Positions 24,301 through 34,574 of a DNA stretch of 64,000 nt are shown piece by piece. Under the pieces are notes generated by a model. It worked only from the letters and a program-made list of their open reading frames with translations. It was not told the DNA's origin and did not search any database. This stretch comes from Calendula officinalis (lineage: Eukaryota > Streptophyta > Magnoliopsida > Asterales > Asteraceae), in contig OY970820.1 of assembly GCA_963853835.1 (NCBI GenBank), forward strand, positions 79,480,909 to 79,544,908. The letters are read 5' to 3'. The translations under genes were made by a program, and so were the position numbers. The first letter of the stretch is position 1; each line of letters starts with the position of its first letter.

Positions 24301-26094
24301 ACTTGCGGGTTTAGGTTGCGTGTTGACGCAACGAGACCGGGTTATTGCTTATGCTTCGAGGCAATTGAAGAATCACGAAAAGAATTACCCGACTCACGAT
24401 TTAGAGTTGGCGGCGGTGGTGTTTGCACTAAAATTATGGAGACACTATTTGTATGGTACTAAGTGCGTGATTTGTACGGATCATAAAAGCTTGCAATATG
24501 TGTTCACGCAAAAGGAGTTGAATATGCGTCAACGAAGATGGTTAGAATTGATTAAGGATTACGATTGTGAAATTCATTATCATCCCGGAAAGGCAAATGT
24601 GGTGGCTGATGCCTTAAGTAGAAAGGGAGATTCGGGGCGGGTACAATTTATGAGAATGGAAATTGTGTCGGATTTGGTGTCCCGGTTGAAGATTTCACAA
24701 ATGGAAGCCTTAAATGTCGAACATTTGAAGACCGAGATTTTAATAAAGAGGAAGGACGATTTAGAAGAAGATTCTCGGGGTTTGAAGACGTATCAATCTC
24801 GGGTTTGGGTACCGTTACTCGGGGGTTTGCGAGAATTGATTTTAGCCGAGGCTCACAATTCACGGTTATCGGTTCACCCGGGTAGCACGAAAATGTATAA
24901 TGATCTAAAAGCACTTTATTGGTGGCCGACAATGAAGACCGACATTGCCCGTTTCGTGGGCCAATGTCATATTTGTGCTCAAGTAAAGGCCGAACACCAA
25001 AAGCCCTATGGAACTTTAACTCAATCGCCGATTCCCGAGTGGAAGTGGGATCGGATCACCATGGATTTCGTGACCAAGTTGCCGCGTACACAAGGGGTCA
25101 CGACATGATTTGGGTTATAGTTGATCGTTTGACGAAGAGTGCACATTTCTTGGCTACTAGTGAGACCGCCTCACTTAGTAGATTGGCAAAATTATACATT
25201 GATGAAGTGGTATCCCGACATGGTATTCCGATTTCTATCGTGTCCGATAGGGATCCCCGTTTTGCTTCGAATTTTTGGAATAGCTTGCAACGAGAATTGG
25301 GGACGCGGGTGAATTTGAGTACCGCGTATCATCCCCAAACCGCTGGGCAATCGGAGAGAACGATACAAACACTTGAAGATATGTTGCGGGCGTGTGTGTT
25401 AGAGTACGGTGGGTTGTGGGATTCCCACCTTCCGTTGATCGAGTTTGCTTATAATAACTCGTACCACTCAAGTATTAAGATGCCGCCGTATGAGATGTTG
25501 TATGGCCGTCGGTGTCGAACCCCGACGTGTTGGTTGGAAGCGGGCGAGAAACAATATGCGGGACCCGATATCGTACAAATGACCGCGGATAAAGTTGCAA
25601 TTGCACGAGAAAAGTTGAAAGCCGCCCGTGACCGACAAAAGATGTATGCCGATCCGAGACGTAGACCCGCTATGTTCTCGGAAAATGAGATGGTTTACTT
25701 GAAGGTTTCACCTTGGAAGGGTGTTATTCATTTTGGTAAACGAGGAAAGTTGGCCCCGAGGTTTATTGGGCCGTTTCGAATTAGCAAGGTGGTGAATTCT
25801 CAATCGGTGACACTCGAGTTACCCCCGGTGTTGTCGGCAATCCATAACACTTTCAACATTTGTTATTTGAGAAAGTGTAACATCGAAGATCCGAGCCAAA
25901 TTCTCCCGGTACAAGAGTTGCGGGTTGATACAAAGAAACGATTGGTCGAGGAACCGGTGGAATTATTAGACCGAAAGGTGACGAAATTGAGAAAGAAACA
26001 AATTCCTATGGTTCTGGTAAAGTGGAAGCACAATTTGGGTGCGGATATGACATGGGAGACCGAGGCCGATATGCGAGAACGTTATCCCTCCTAG
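21200..26094 (+). pseudogene. Gypsy element A gag-pol, broken
   Basis: The reading frame opens at an ATG (21200) lying in captured flank, so about the first 73 residues are not element-derived; true gag sequence begins after 21418 and an internal ATG lies at 21451. Domains in order: gag capsid-like (about 21850-22350, WWDGL and LRATEKAL), zinc knuckles (22577-22670), protease with LFDSGAN (22852-22872), RT with CIDYRELN and FIDDIL (23550-23865), RNase H with YCDASLAGLG (24285), integrase with HPGST...CHIC zinc site (24870-24980) and SDRDPRF (25240), GKRGKLAPRFIGPF (25738), and a chromodomain-like end (KWKHN..ADMTWE, 26020-26060). Two breaks are seen: TAA at 22592-22594 inside the first zinc knuckle, and a one-base loss near 25090 that moves the rest of integrase to another frame, which runs to 26094. 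The protein would act in the cytoplasm and nucleus if intact. Confidence 0.9.
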
Positions 26095-26145
26095 TTTGAT
26101 CAAGATGGGATTCCGGGGATGGAATCTTCCTAAGTGGGGGAGAGT

Positions 26146-28287
26146 TGTAACATCCCAAAACCCGGCCTAGTAGTTTATTGACCTTAAGGTATCTTATGAA
26201 ATGATTTCCTGATTAAATGCTTAGTTAATTTAATTAGCCTGCTGCCTTTTGCGGTATTTTAACCAAGGGGTTAAAATACCCGACTTGTGATATATTTGGA
26301 ATGAAAACGTGATTTTTATATTTTTAGATTCCTTGTTGAATATCGTTTCCGGAAATGCTTTCGTTTTGAAAATTGGAGTTCGTTTGCTATTTTAAATAAA
26401 TTAATCACGAAAGGGACTTTTCAGATATATACTATTAATTAATAATAAAACAAAAAGGGCCCCACCTTGGGGCTTGGCCGGTCAAGAGAGAGGGAGGGAG
26501 AAACCCTCCTTTTCTTCCTTGTTTCAATTGTTCAAACATTATCCACACACTTTCACTATTTCATTGCAAACTCCATCGTTTTCCTCTCTACTTGTTCATC
26601 ATCTCCTTGAGTTTGTTCTTGGTGCTAGGACCCGATTTTGGTACTCAAGTTTGTGTAGATGAAGTCTAGAAGTAAGTTTCATCCTTCCCTTGGTTTGTTC
26701 TTGGTGTTCTTGAGCTAGAGTTTGAACTAGGGTTTATGTAGCTTGATGATTTATTGGTGAATCTTGTTATGGATGTTGTTTTTTGTGTTTGTGCAAGCTT
26801 TTACATCATTTGTATGGTTGATTGTTGAAGGAAGACAAGATTTGGTGAAAATCACCTTCAACCTCCATTAATGGTGGATGTTGAAGGTGGGTTTTGACAA
26901 ATCTTGGATTTCTTGATGTTTGAATGAATAGAATTGTTTATTAGGTTGAGAAATCATGATTGGTAAGTTATGGATGGTGAAAACCTAGTATAGATGATTG
27001 TGTGAATTGATCTATTTAGTGTTTGGGTCAATATGATTAACTAGTGATCTTGGAAGTATCATACTTGGATTTGTGAGGGTTATGATCTTGATGGAATTGT
27101 TAAATGATTGTGAATTGCTAGTTTAAAGACTAATTGCTAGTTGATGGAAATGTGGAAGTGTTAGGTTCATGTTCGGGTTTTTGGCCCATTTGGGTCAACT
27201 AGTTGTGAATACTTGATAAATGGTCAAAATGGTCAATTGTATTGATGAGATTTGTGCTAATTGTAAATGTCATAAAATGTGCATTTTATGAGTCTTGGGT
27301 GGTTAGTTGTTGGAATTGTTGATTTTGACAATTCGGTGGATTATCACTAACTCGGTATATTGTTGACAGGAACCGGGAAGGATACTCAGTGATACTAGCT
27401 CACTGAGTTAAGGAATCGGAAGTTGAAAGGTGAGTGGATTCGACCTACAACTCAGGTTTCGGTTAAATCGTTTGGTATTGGCATATATGTAAAGAATCGC
27501 AGGAAATTACCAGACAAGAGAAGTTCACGGCGTGAACTTCTCTTCGCGATCGTGAAGTCGGTCCAGCTAAGTTGTTGATTCATCGCAAAGTAGTTCACGA
27601 TCAGAGTTCACGTCACGAACTCTAGTTCGCGATCGTGAACTGGAGTTCGCGATTGGGAACTCTGTTGTGACGTTTTTCGCGGTGTTTTTCGTAGCTAGTC
27701 TACTTGTTATGTATGCCTAGTGTTAGGGAATACCATACATGACTATGTGCACAAGCGGGATGAGGTCAGTGTCGGATGGATAACGGCTGGGCACAGTGTA
27801 TCGACTATTAGGGTATCCGACCTTACCTGTATGCGTTACATGGTTAAGGGGAGGGAGTTGCCCGGGTGTTGGATACAGAACGCTATCGGTTACCTTGGTT
27901 TTGGCCGACCATGGTTTAAGGCCCGCAAAGCCGCCGATCCTCTCAATTAAGTGATTACCCAACCGGAGATGTTTTTAACTTCCGTGTTTACGTGTTTAGT
28001 GTAGTTGGTAGTGTTAAGAATTCATTCACTTAGCTTTTGTGCTAATCCCTCCCTTATTGACACATTTCAGGTTGGATGGCTTGAACGGGTCGGACTTGGA
28101 CGGGAAGTTTGACCATGCTTAAATTATATGTTTTGTAAAATGAGTCGTGTTTAGTAATACCGTCTTTTAACAAGTATTGGGTTGTAATATTTTGTGGGAC
28201 CATGGTTTGTAAACTTAATTAAACTAGATATTTCCGTGACATAGGTTAATACTTAACTGCCTTTTGAAAAAAAAATGCGGTGTTACA
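26146..28287 (+). repeat. Element A 3' LTR
   Basis: Matches the 5' LTR closely over 2.1 kb. A notable difference is a 24-26 base segment at about 27512-27537, absent in the 5' LTR, that carries one more palindrome (arms GAAGTTCACG / CGTGAACTTC). It is followed by TAAAT. Confidence 0.9.
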
Positions 28288-29288
28288 TAAATTATTTTTA
28301 TATCCTTCTCAAAGTTATAAATTATCTTTATATCCTTCTAAACTTTATAATTACTTTCATTTTCTTTCAAACCTTTAATACTCTTTTTATGTCCAAAACC
28401 TATTTTATTATCTATTAAATCGTGATAATATCAATAATACAGACAAATAAACATTATTTCTAATACATAATCGACAGATATATTGTATAGTTATTTAATA
28501 ACTATTGATTAAACATCAAAAGTACAAAACGACAAGGTAAAAAAATGATTAAATACACATTTAATAAATGATTATATGCATCTTTTTTTTATCGGCAATG
28601 CTAATCTACATCTATGTCCATTATGGGACTTAATCCCTCAACCTCAAAGTTGAAGGCAAACAACTTTACCGCTAGGCCATTGACCCTACGGTGATTGAAT
28701 ACATCTAATAAATGATTAAAGAGTTAATTACACAAATGGTCCTTTAAGATGATACTACATTGCAAGTGTAGTCCTAATCTTTTAATTTCGAAAAGTGTAG
28801 TCCTTTATGTTTACCGATTTTGCACGTTTGGTCCTTTAGGCCAAACAGTGATAAATTTTTCTGTTAAGTGACCTTATGTGCGATGCACATAATGGTATTT
28901 TTTGTCTTTTCGCACTCCATCTTCTTCCCTCACATAAGGGTATTATGTTCTTCAACCCTTCCAAATTATGAAGCCCTAAAAGCTATTTAGTGTGTTTTTG
29001 TGGCGGCGGCCGGATTCCGACCAAACTGGCCGGAGTAACACCCTGAAACAAGTCTCAACATGCTCGGTTTTGTCTTCCTTACAAGTGTATGAAAGGTCGG
29101 AGGTCCAAACATGGTCGGAAGCCACCTGAAATCACGGCAGCGTCGTGGTTAGAAAAAGAAAACCAGGCGGCGGCGCAACTTCCCGGCGGATCTGGGTCGG
29201 CAGACCATGGGCTTTCAACTCGGAATGGTCTAAATAGTGGAGATCCACTATTGATTCAACAAAATCCGGTGTCTGGTTGGCCGGATCT
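28288..29288 (+). repeat. Captured flank, original copy (after 3' LTR)
   Basis: The same sequence as 20394-21399, in its presumed original setting: it continues unbroken into GAAAAACGCG at 29289. It contains the second SINE copy (28583-28692), which lacks ten bases of the first. The start of a reading frame at 29089-29343 here is the unfused version of the 21200 frame; its product is not recognised. Confidence 0.88.
28583..28692 (-). mobile_element. SINE, copy 2
   Basis: Same element as 20689-20809, duplicated together with the flank rather than by separate insertion, since the flanking direct repeats are identical. Confidence 0.6.
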
Positions 29289-29836
29289 GAAAAACGCGAT
29301 TCCGGCCGCAAATGTTACTCCGACCGCAAATGTCCGTGCCTAACAAATCGGATGCAAATATTTGTGCTTCTTTTGTTCTTCCGGGTCGTATTCGCTGCCG
29401 GAGCAAATAGTTTATCCTCATAAGAGATCGATAATGTTGAGCAATAGAATTTCCCTATCGAACTCACTCTCTTTGTTTTCGTCGTTATCGTTGTCACGGA
29501 AACGGAGAAGAACACTATAGTTGCAGGTCGTCGGTGGGTAATTGTTTCCGGTGACGAGAGAGAGGCCACCACCGTGCTCCGCCACCACTGTCGCCATGGA
29601 TCTCACATATGGTTTGATTTCAGAGATTAGATTAGGGTTTTGATTATTTGTATCTGGGTTTTTTTTTATTGAGTATCTGGGGTTTTTATTTATTTTGATA
29701 ATCTAGGTTTTTTTTATTGAGTATTGGTATGATTTTGGAGAGAGAGGGAGAGAGTGAGAAGACAATGAGGAAGAGAACAGACATAGATAGAGAGATTGGT
29801 GGAAGAGAAAGAGATCAAAGGCAGACAATGATTACA
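29289..29836. other. Unassigned sequence upstream of P450 pseudogene
   Basis: No domain recognised. It contains GC-richer text (29290-29610), then TTTTTATTGAGTATCTGG repeats (29660-29730) and a GA-rich stretch (29735-29830). P450 similarity starts abruptly near 29837, so the first third of that gene has been lost or replaced here. Confidence 0.5.
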
Positions 29837-30500
29837 CAAGTTGTCCGGAGAACCCATCTTGATAAAAGAACTAGTTTCACACACAAATCTAAGCATGATT
29901 AGTAGGGTTGCATTGGGTCATAAATATTTTAACGAATCGAAAGATGAAAAGGAGATCGTGACACACAAAGAGTTTCAAGAGATATTAGATGAGTGGTTCT
30001 TGCTAAATGGCGTTTTGAATATTGGGGATTACATCCCTTGGATGGAATTTATGGATTTACAAGGGTATGCGAAGAGAATGAAGGCTTTGTGCAAGAGACT
30101 TGATATGTTTTATGATCATGTTATAGACGAGCATAGAGCTCGAATGGAAGCCGGAGGAGATCGTTTTGTGGCCAAAGATATGGTTGATACGCTATTAAAG
30201 TTGGCCAATGATCGTAATCTTGAGGTTAAGCTTGATTCCAATGCCATCAAGGGACTAACACAGGTACATATGTACGACAGACTTAGGAAAAAAACTGATG
30301 AGTATCACCGGTTGCACATTTTTTTCTTAGGGGTATCATCAATACACACATTTTTATATCAATTGTTTACATTTTATTTGTGTTCCATCGCTCCTTTTAT
30401 ATCATGACTTATGCCTTAAGCATCTATGTATTATAAATCTTGATCGCGGGTGGAACTGATACAACTGCAACTACCCTAGAATGGACTGAGCTCATCAAAC

Positions 30501-31208
30501 TGTTGTATAATTTATATTCTGTAACAATGTTAGTAATAATCAAATAACCAAAATGAACAAAACCGAACCTGAAAGTTGACGGGAAGAACAGAAAACCCCA
30601 CATAATGAATTCCTGTCCTTTAAGGTTTATACGCGCTGTATGTTGTTAGCTTTCAACGTATCACCCCAGGATTTGATGCAGCGTAAACAATGTGATTTGA
30701 TGCATCGTGTAACACAAAGTGATTACTTGGAAATCACAGGATGAACAAGCACTTCGAGTAGCAGAGAGTTTGAGAGCTTTTGTGTATTTTCGTGTGTTCA
30801 ACAACACTGTATTGGCTTCCATTTTATAGACTCCACAAACGTAACAGTAAGCCATCATGAGGCTAATGAATTTGGGTGTAATGGTCTTGACTACACAAAT
30901 CATAACCGAATATGTATTAAACTAGATGGAATACAAATGTTTGAAATAGTCAAAAAAACGGCCGGGCATTAAATGCGCTTTAATCCCCAAACATTCACAA
31001 AGTGCGCCTAAATCGCGTCATTTCGCGTCATCGGTCTCGGCTCGGCGCGCATGTGGGTCTAGCCTTTAATCCTCCACTAAAGCCTTTGAAAGCTTAAGGA
31101 ATTAAATGCCTTATAAACCCACTAAATGTTCTTCCTCCCACCAATGTGGGAAACTTGCCAATTTGCAAGTATTTAATTAATATAAAGAATTAATTAATAT
31201 TTCCAACA
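30501..31208 (-). mobile_element. Solo Copia-type LTR (minus strand) in P450 exon 2
   Basis: On the minus strand it starts TGTTGGAAATATTAATTAA and ends ...TTATACAACA, 708 bp. A TATA box (CTATAAAATGG) lies on the minus strand near 30828. The flanks are CAAAC / CAAAA, a five-base duplication with one difference. Removing it joins ELIK to KPDLIKKATEEL in the P450. Confidence 0.75.
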
Positions 31209-31444
31209 CAAAAAACCCGATCTAATCAAGAAGGCGACAGAAGAGCTTGAAAGTGTTATTGGAAAAGATCGATGGGTCGAAGAGAGTGATTTCCCAAACC
31301 TACCATTCATAGATTCAATTCTGAAAGAAAGCATGAGGTTGCACCCCGTATCCAGACTGCAAAGTAGCCGGCTATGATATCGCCAAAGGGACAACGATCC
31401 TGATAAACTGATGGAGCATCGGGCGGGACCTAAATATTTGGGAT

Positions 31445-32867
31445 TGTAACGACCCGAAATTTGAATAAAATAAATTATGGGAAAAATATAATAAATAAGG
31501 ATAAATCGTTTAAAAGACGTAGGAATTGGTTTCGTGACATTTGGACACCGTATGAGAAAGTTATGGACGAAACCGGGTCGAAACGAAGACCGAAAAGTGC
31601 AGCCCTGCTGCTTTGGAAAGTTCACGCCGTGAACTTGGGTTCCCGATCGGGAACTCTTTACATGCATTTGTGGTTTTGATCGATCAAAGTTAGCGTTCAG
31701 ATAGCGATCGGGAGGAGTTCGCGTCGCGCATAGTTCACGATCGTGAACTAGTTCACGCCGTGAACTATGGCCGACAGCAATATTAAAACGGGTTTTGGCC
31801 ATTTGAACTCATTTGCAAACCCTAACTCTTCTCTCTAAGTGTGAGTATGATTCTTGAGTGTAAAGGAACGTTTGGAGCGGATTTTCAGCTCGAATCTTGT
31901 GGATCTACACTCCTTGGTGAAGATTAAAGGTATATCTCAACTCTTAGTTAGTTGTATGTGTTGAATTTGGGGTTAATGGTTAAGTGTGTAAACCCTAGTT
32001 GGAGGGTTTACCATGAATGACGAAATGAGTGTTATCTAACTTAGATCCAAGGTATTTTGTCAAGGAAAACATGTTCATGATATGGATTTATGAAACTAGG
32101 GTTTTGTAGAAATTGGGGAAGATGACACTAGTAGTTAACTAGTGGTAAAATATGATGATGTTTGATGATAAACCTTGTATGGTTTCATGATTAGGGCAAT
32201 TGTTGAAAGACTTGGAATTTACAAGTCTTGGGAAGTGAAGATTTTGTTCAAGGAGTACAAGAGGATTAAGCTTGGCTAAGGTGAGTACATGTGAACTTTA
32301 AAACTGGGTACATAGCGGTAAAGAGATATTTTTGATATGTGACTATTAATGATAAACTAGTTATTTAATTTCTTTATATTAACTAGTTGCTTGATTGTGT
32401 GAATACTAAGTGATATTGGTATATGGATAGTTTGCAAGATGGCCTTATGGCATTGATGTTAGATGTGACACATAGTCACATGAAATAGTTATGACGGGTA
32501 GATTGAAATAGGACAGGTACATGATAGATTTGGAGGCATTCTGGATTATCATGGTATCTTGAATAAAACTGATGAGTCGGAGGCATTCCGATCACCCAAC
32601 AAGATGTTGGATCTTACTGAACTGGAGGCATTCTGGTTAGTAAGAAGAAGATAGGTCACTTTGGCTGAACACTGTGGCAATGGGGGTTCTACTGAATCGG
32701 AGGCATTCCGGTTAGTAGGGCAAAATGGGGTCTCGTTGGATTGGAGGCATTCCGAACAACTTGACGGGTCGAATAGGCTATGAATGAATGTGATAGAATC
32801 ACCGAAGAGGTGATTGATGTATATGAATGAGATAGGGTTACCACGGAGATAACTAAAGTATATAGAT

Positions 32868-32931
<64 letters not shown>

Positions 32932-33289
32932 CTGATAAATGTGATTATTAATAAATGTGATTATTTATATATATTAATGTCGGGTCTAAAACCCATGTAT
33001 CTCACGAGACAAATTTGTCTTACGTACTATGTTTGTTTGTGATGCTATGTACTCAGGTTCAGGAGCTAAGGATTAGGTGCGATTGCTAGTAGAGTCGCAC
33101 GGATTTAGTAGAGATAGCAGGTGGATTTACGTTTGGCTTTGGTTATGATATATTTTGTAACACCAACTAATGATTTTTATATTATACCAAGGTTTTTGTA
33201 AATCCATATTTTGGGACAATACTCTAAATGTTTTGAATTTAAAAAGGGATTTTACGGAAATATTTTGTATTAAAATTTGAGGTGTTACA
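31445..33289 (+). repeat. Element B 5' LTR
   Basis: Starts TGTAACGACCC and ends GAGGTGTTACA. It holds palindromes at 31618-31636, 31639-31654 (GTTCCCGATCGGGAAC), 31731-31750 and 31749-31767; five copies of GGAGGCATTCYG (32536-32755); and an (AT)n run (32871-32932). Confidence 0.92.
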
Positions 33290-33292
33290 ACT

Positions 33293-33304
33293 TGGTATCA
33301 GAGC
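33293..33304 (+). other. Primer-binding site, tRNA-Met type
   Basis: TGGTATCAGAGC, three bases after the 5' LTR end, is complementary to the 3' end of initiator tRNA-Met, the usual primer of plant Gypsy and Copia elements. Confidence 0.9.
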
Positions 33305-33536
33305 TATAGCTTAAGCGAATTAGGTTGGATTGACCACCCTAGGCTTAAGTTGTAGAAGTAGAATGATATATTTCCGTTAGATAACTAGGTTGACCTTGAA
33401 AGCTATATGGCTAAGTTGTCTTAGGGTCGAACCCTAGGAAGAATTGCCTTATGTGGTCATTTTCGAGCTTGAGAGTCGTAATGGACTATTGAATGAATGA
33501 TTGATTAAGGTATAGTTGTTATCTTATTATAGCAAA

Positions 33537-34574
33537 ATGGTGAATGTGGAAAGTGGAGGAACTCCACTTAACTCGGGAGAGGGTCCGGAAGGTTATGTTA
33601 GCTACACGCCGGTAACATTTGAAGTGGTTCGCGATATGTTTGATCGAATGAGGGAAGAATTAAAAGAGGACATGAACCGGATTATTGATGACCGGATGAC
33701 CCATGAAAGGGAAGGTAATTCCAAACCGGGTGTAAAGAGTAAGTGTTCGGGTAGCAAGGCCCACATGGAGAAATTCTCGACTGAAAAGGAAAATGATATG
33801 AGTCTTGATAAGAGAAATGGATGTTCGTTCGAGGCATTTATGGCATATGAGTCCAAGGTGTATTCGGGAAGTTTTGAGCCAAGAGTCACCGTCCGGTGGA
33901 TTCGAGAAACTGAGCAAGCTTTGGAGAGTAGCAAATGTAAAAGGGAAGATATGGTGACTTATGCTTCCAGAATGTTGAAGGACGAAGCACACATGTGGTG
34001 GATTATGATGTACGAAGTCTTAGGCAAGGAGGCGATATACAAGATGTCATGGGATGAATTCACGAGCCGTTTGAAAGAGAAATTTTGTCCTAATAGAAAG
34101 TTAGAGAAAGTGCAAGAAGAAGCTATGATTCTCAGAAAAGGAGATGAGTCGGTGGATGTGTACACCAAGAAAGTTGATCAGGTAGTGGTTCAAGAGCTAC
34201 CAAGAAGTGGAGAAAAGAGGGGAATCGAAGATAGTTTGGAACCATCAAAGAAGGGAAGGTTCACACCGACTTTGACCAATAAAGTTGGTGGCGGAAAGTG
34301 TCATAATTGCGGTAAGGGCCACAAGGGGGTATGCAAGTCGGGTACAGCTTTATGTTTCACATGCGGAAGAGTTGGGCACAGGGCAAAAGACTGTGGAGTG
34401 AATAATATCAAAGAAGTGGAGTGCTACACGTGTCACGAGAAGAGGCATTTTAGTGGTGCATGCCCGAAGAGAGGAACCGGTATGCTGATGTCAACTGCTC
34501 ACGGCGAGGCTAGAGGAAGCCACGATACCGCTGCAGGTACGATGCCTATAAATCTTATGTTATATGATCTGTGA
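33537..34574 (+). CDS. Gag protein of element B
   Basis: An open frame of 345 residues from the ATG at 33537 (MVNVESGG...). It has an acidic/basic N-terminal region, a shortened capsid-like domain (YSGSFEPRVTVRWIRETEQA, YASRMLKDEAHMWW, FTSRLKEKFCPN), and three zinc knuckles in a row: CHNCGKGHKGVC (about 34298), CFTCGRVGHRAKDC (34353) and CYTCHEKRHFSGAC (34422). The stretch after VDVYTKKV normally continues with the second half of the capsid domain; here it jumps to VQELPRSGEKR, suggesting an internal in-frame deletion. After the last knuckle the sequence resembles the lead-in to a protease (TMPINLMLYD) and then stops. The role would be particle assembly and RNA packaging. Confidence 0.85.
   Translation: MVNVESGGTPLNSGEGPEGYVSYTPVTFEVVRDMFDRMREELKEDMNRIIDDRMTHEREGNSKPGVKSKCSGSKAHMEKFSTEKENDMSLDKRNGCSFEAFMAYESKVYSGSFEPRVTVRWIRETEQALESSKCKREDMVTYASRMLKDEAHMWWIMMYEVLGKEAIYKMSWDEFTSRLKEKFCPNRKLEKVQEEAMILRKGDESVDVYTKKVDQVVVQELPRSGEKRGIEDSLEPSKKGRFTPTLTNKVGGGKCHNCGKGHKGVCKSGTALCFTCGRVGHRAKDCGVNNIKEVECYTCHEKRHFSGACPKRGTGMLMSTAHGEARGSHDTAAGTMPINLMLYDL

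Larger units (their letters stand above)
18273..28287 (+). mobile_element. Ty3/Gypsy chromovirus (Tekay-like), rearranged: element A
   Basis: Two long LTRs (18273-20393 and 26146-28287) bound a gag-pol region with domain order gag, protease, RT, RNase H, integrase and a C-terminal chromodomain-like end, as in Tekay/Del chromoviruses. The layout is abnormal. The 5' LTR is followed by TAAAT and 1 kb of non-element DNA that also follows the 3' LTR, and no primer-binding site is present. TAAAT occurs before the 5' LTR (18268-18272), after it (20394-20398) and after the 3' LTR (28288-28292). A polypurine tract (AAGTGGGGGAGAG) precedes the 3' LTR. The polyprotein has one stop and one frameshift, so the copy is dead. 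Confidence 0.9.

Noticed and set aside
31194..31802. 202-codon minus-strand frame across the P450-LTR border, with a relative at 36815-37417
   Set aside because: It crosses an insertion junction. The shared part is LTR antisense containing the palindromes.
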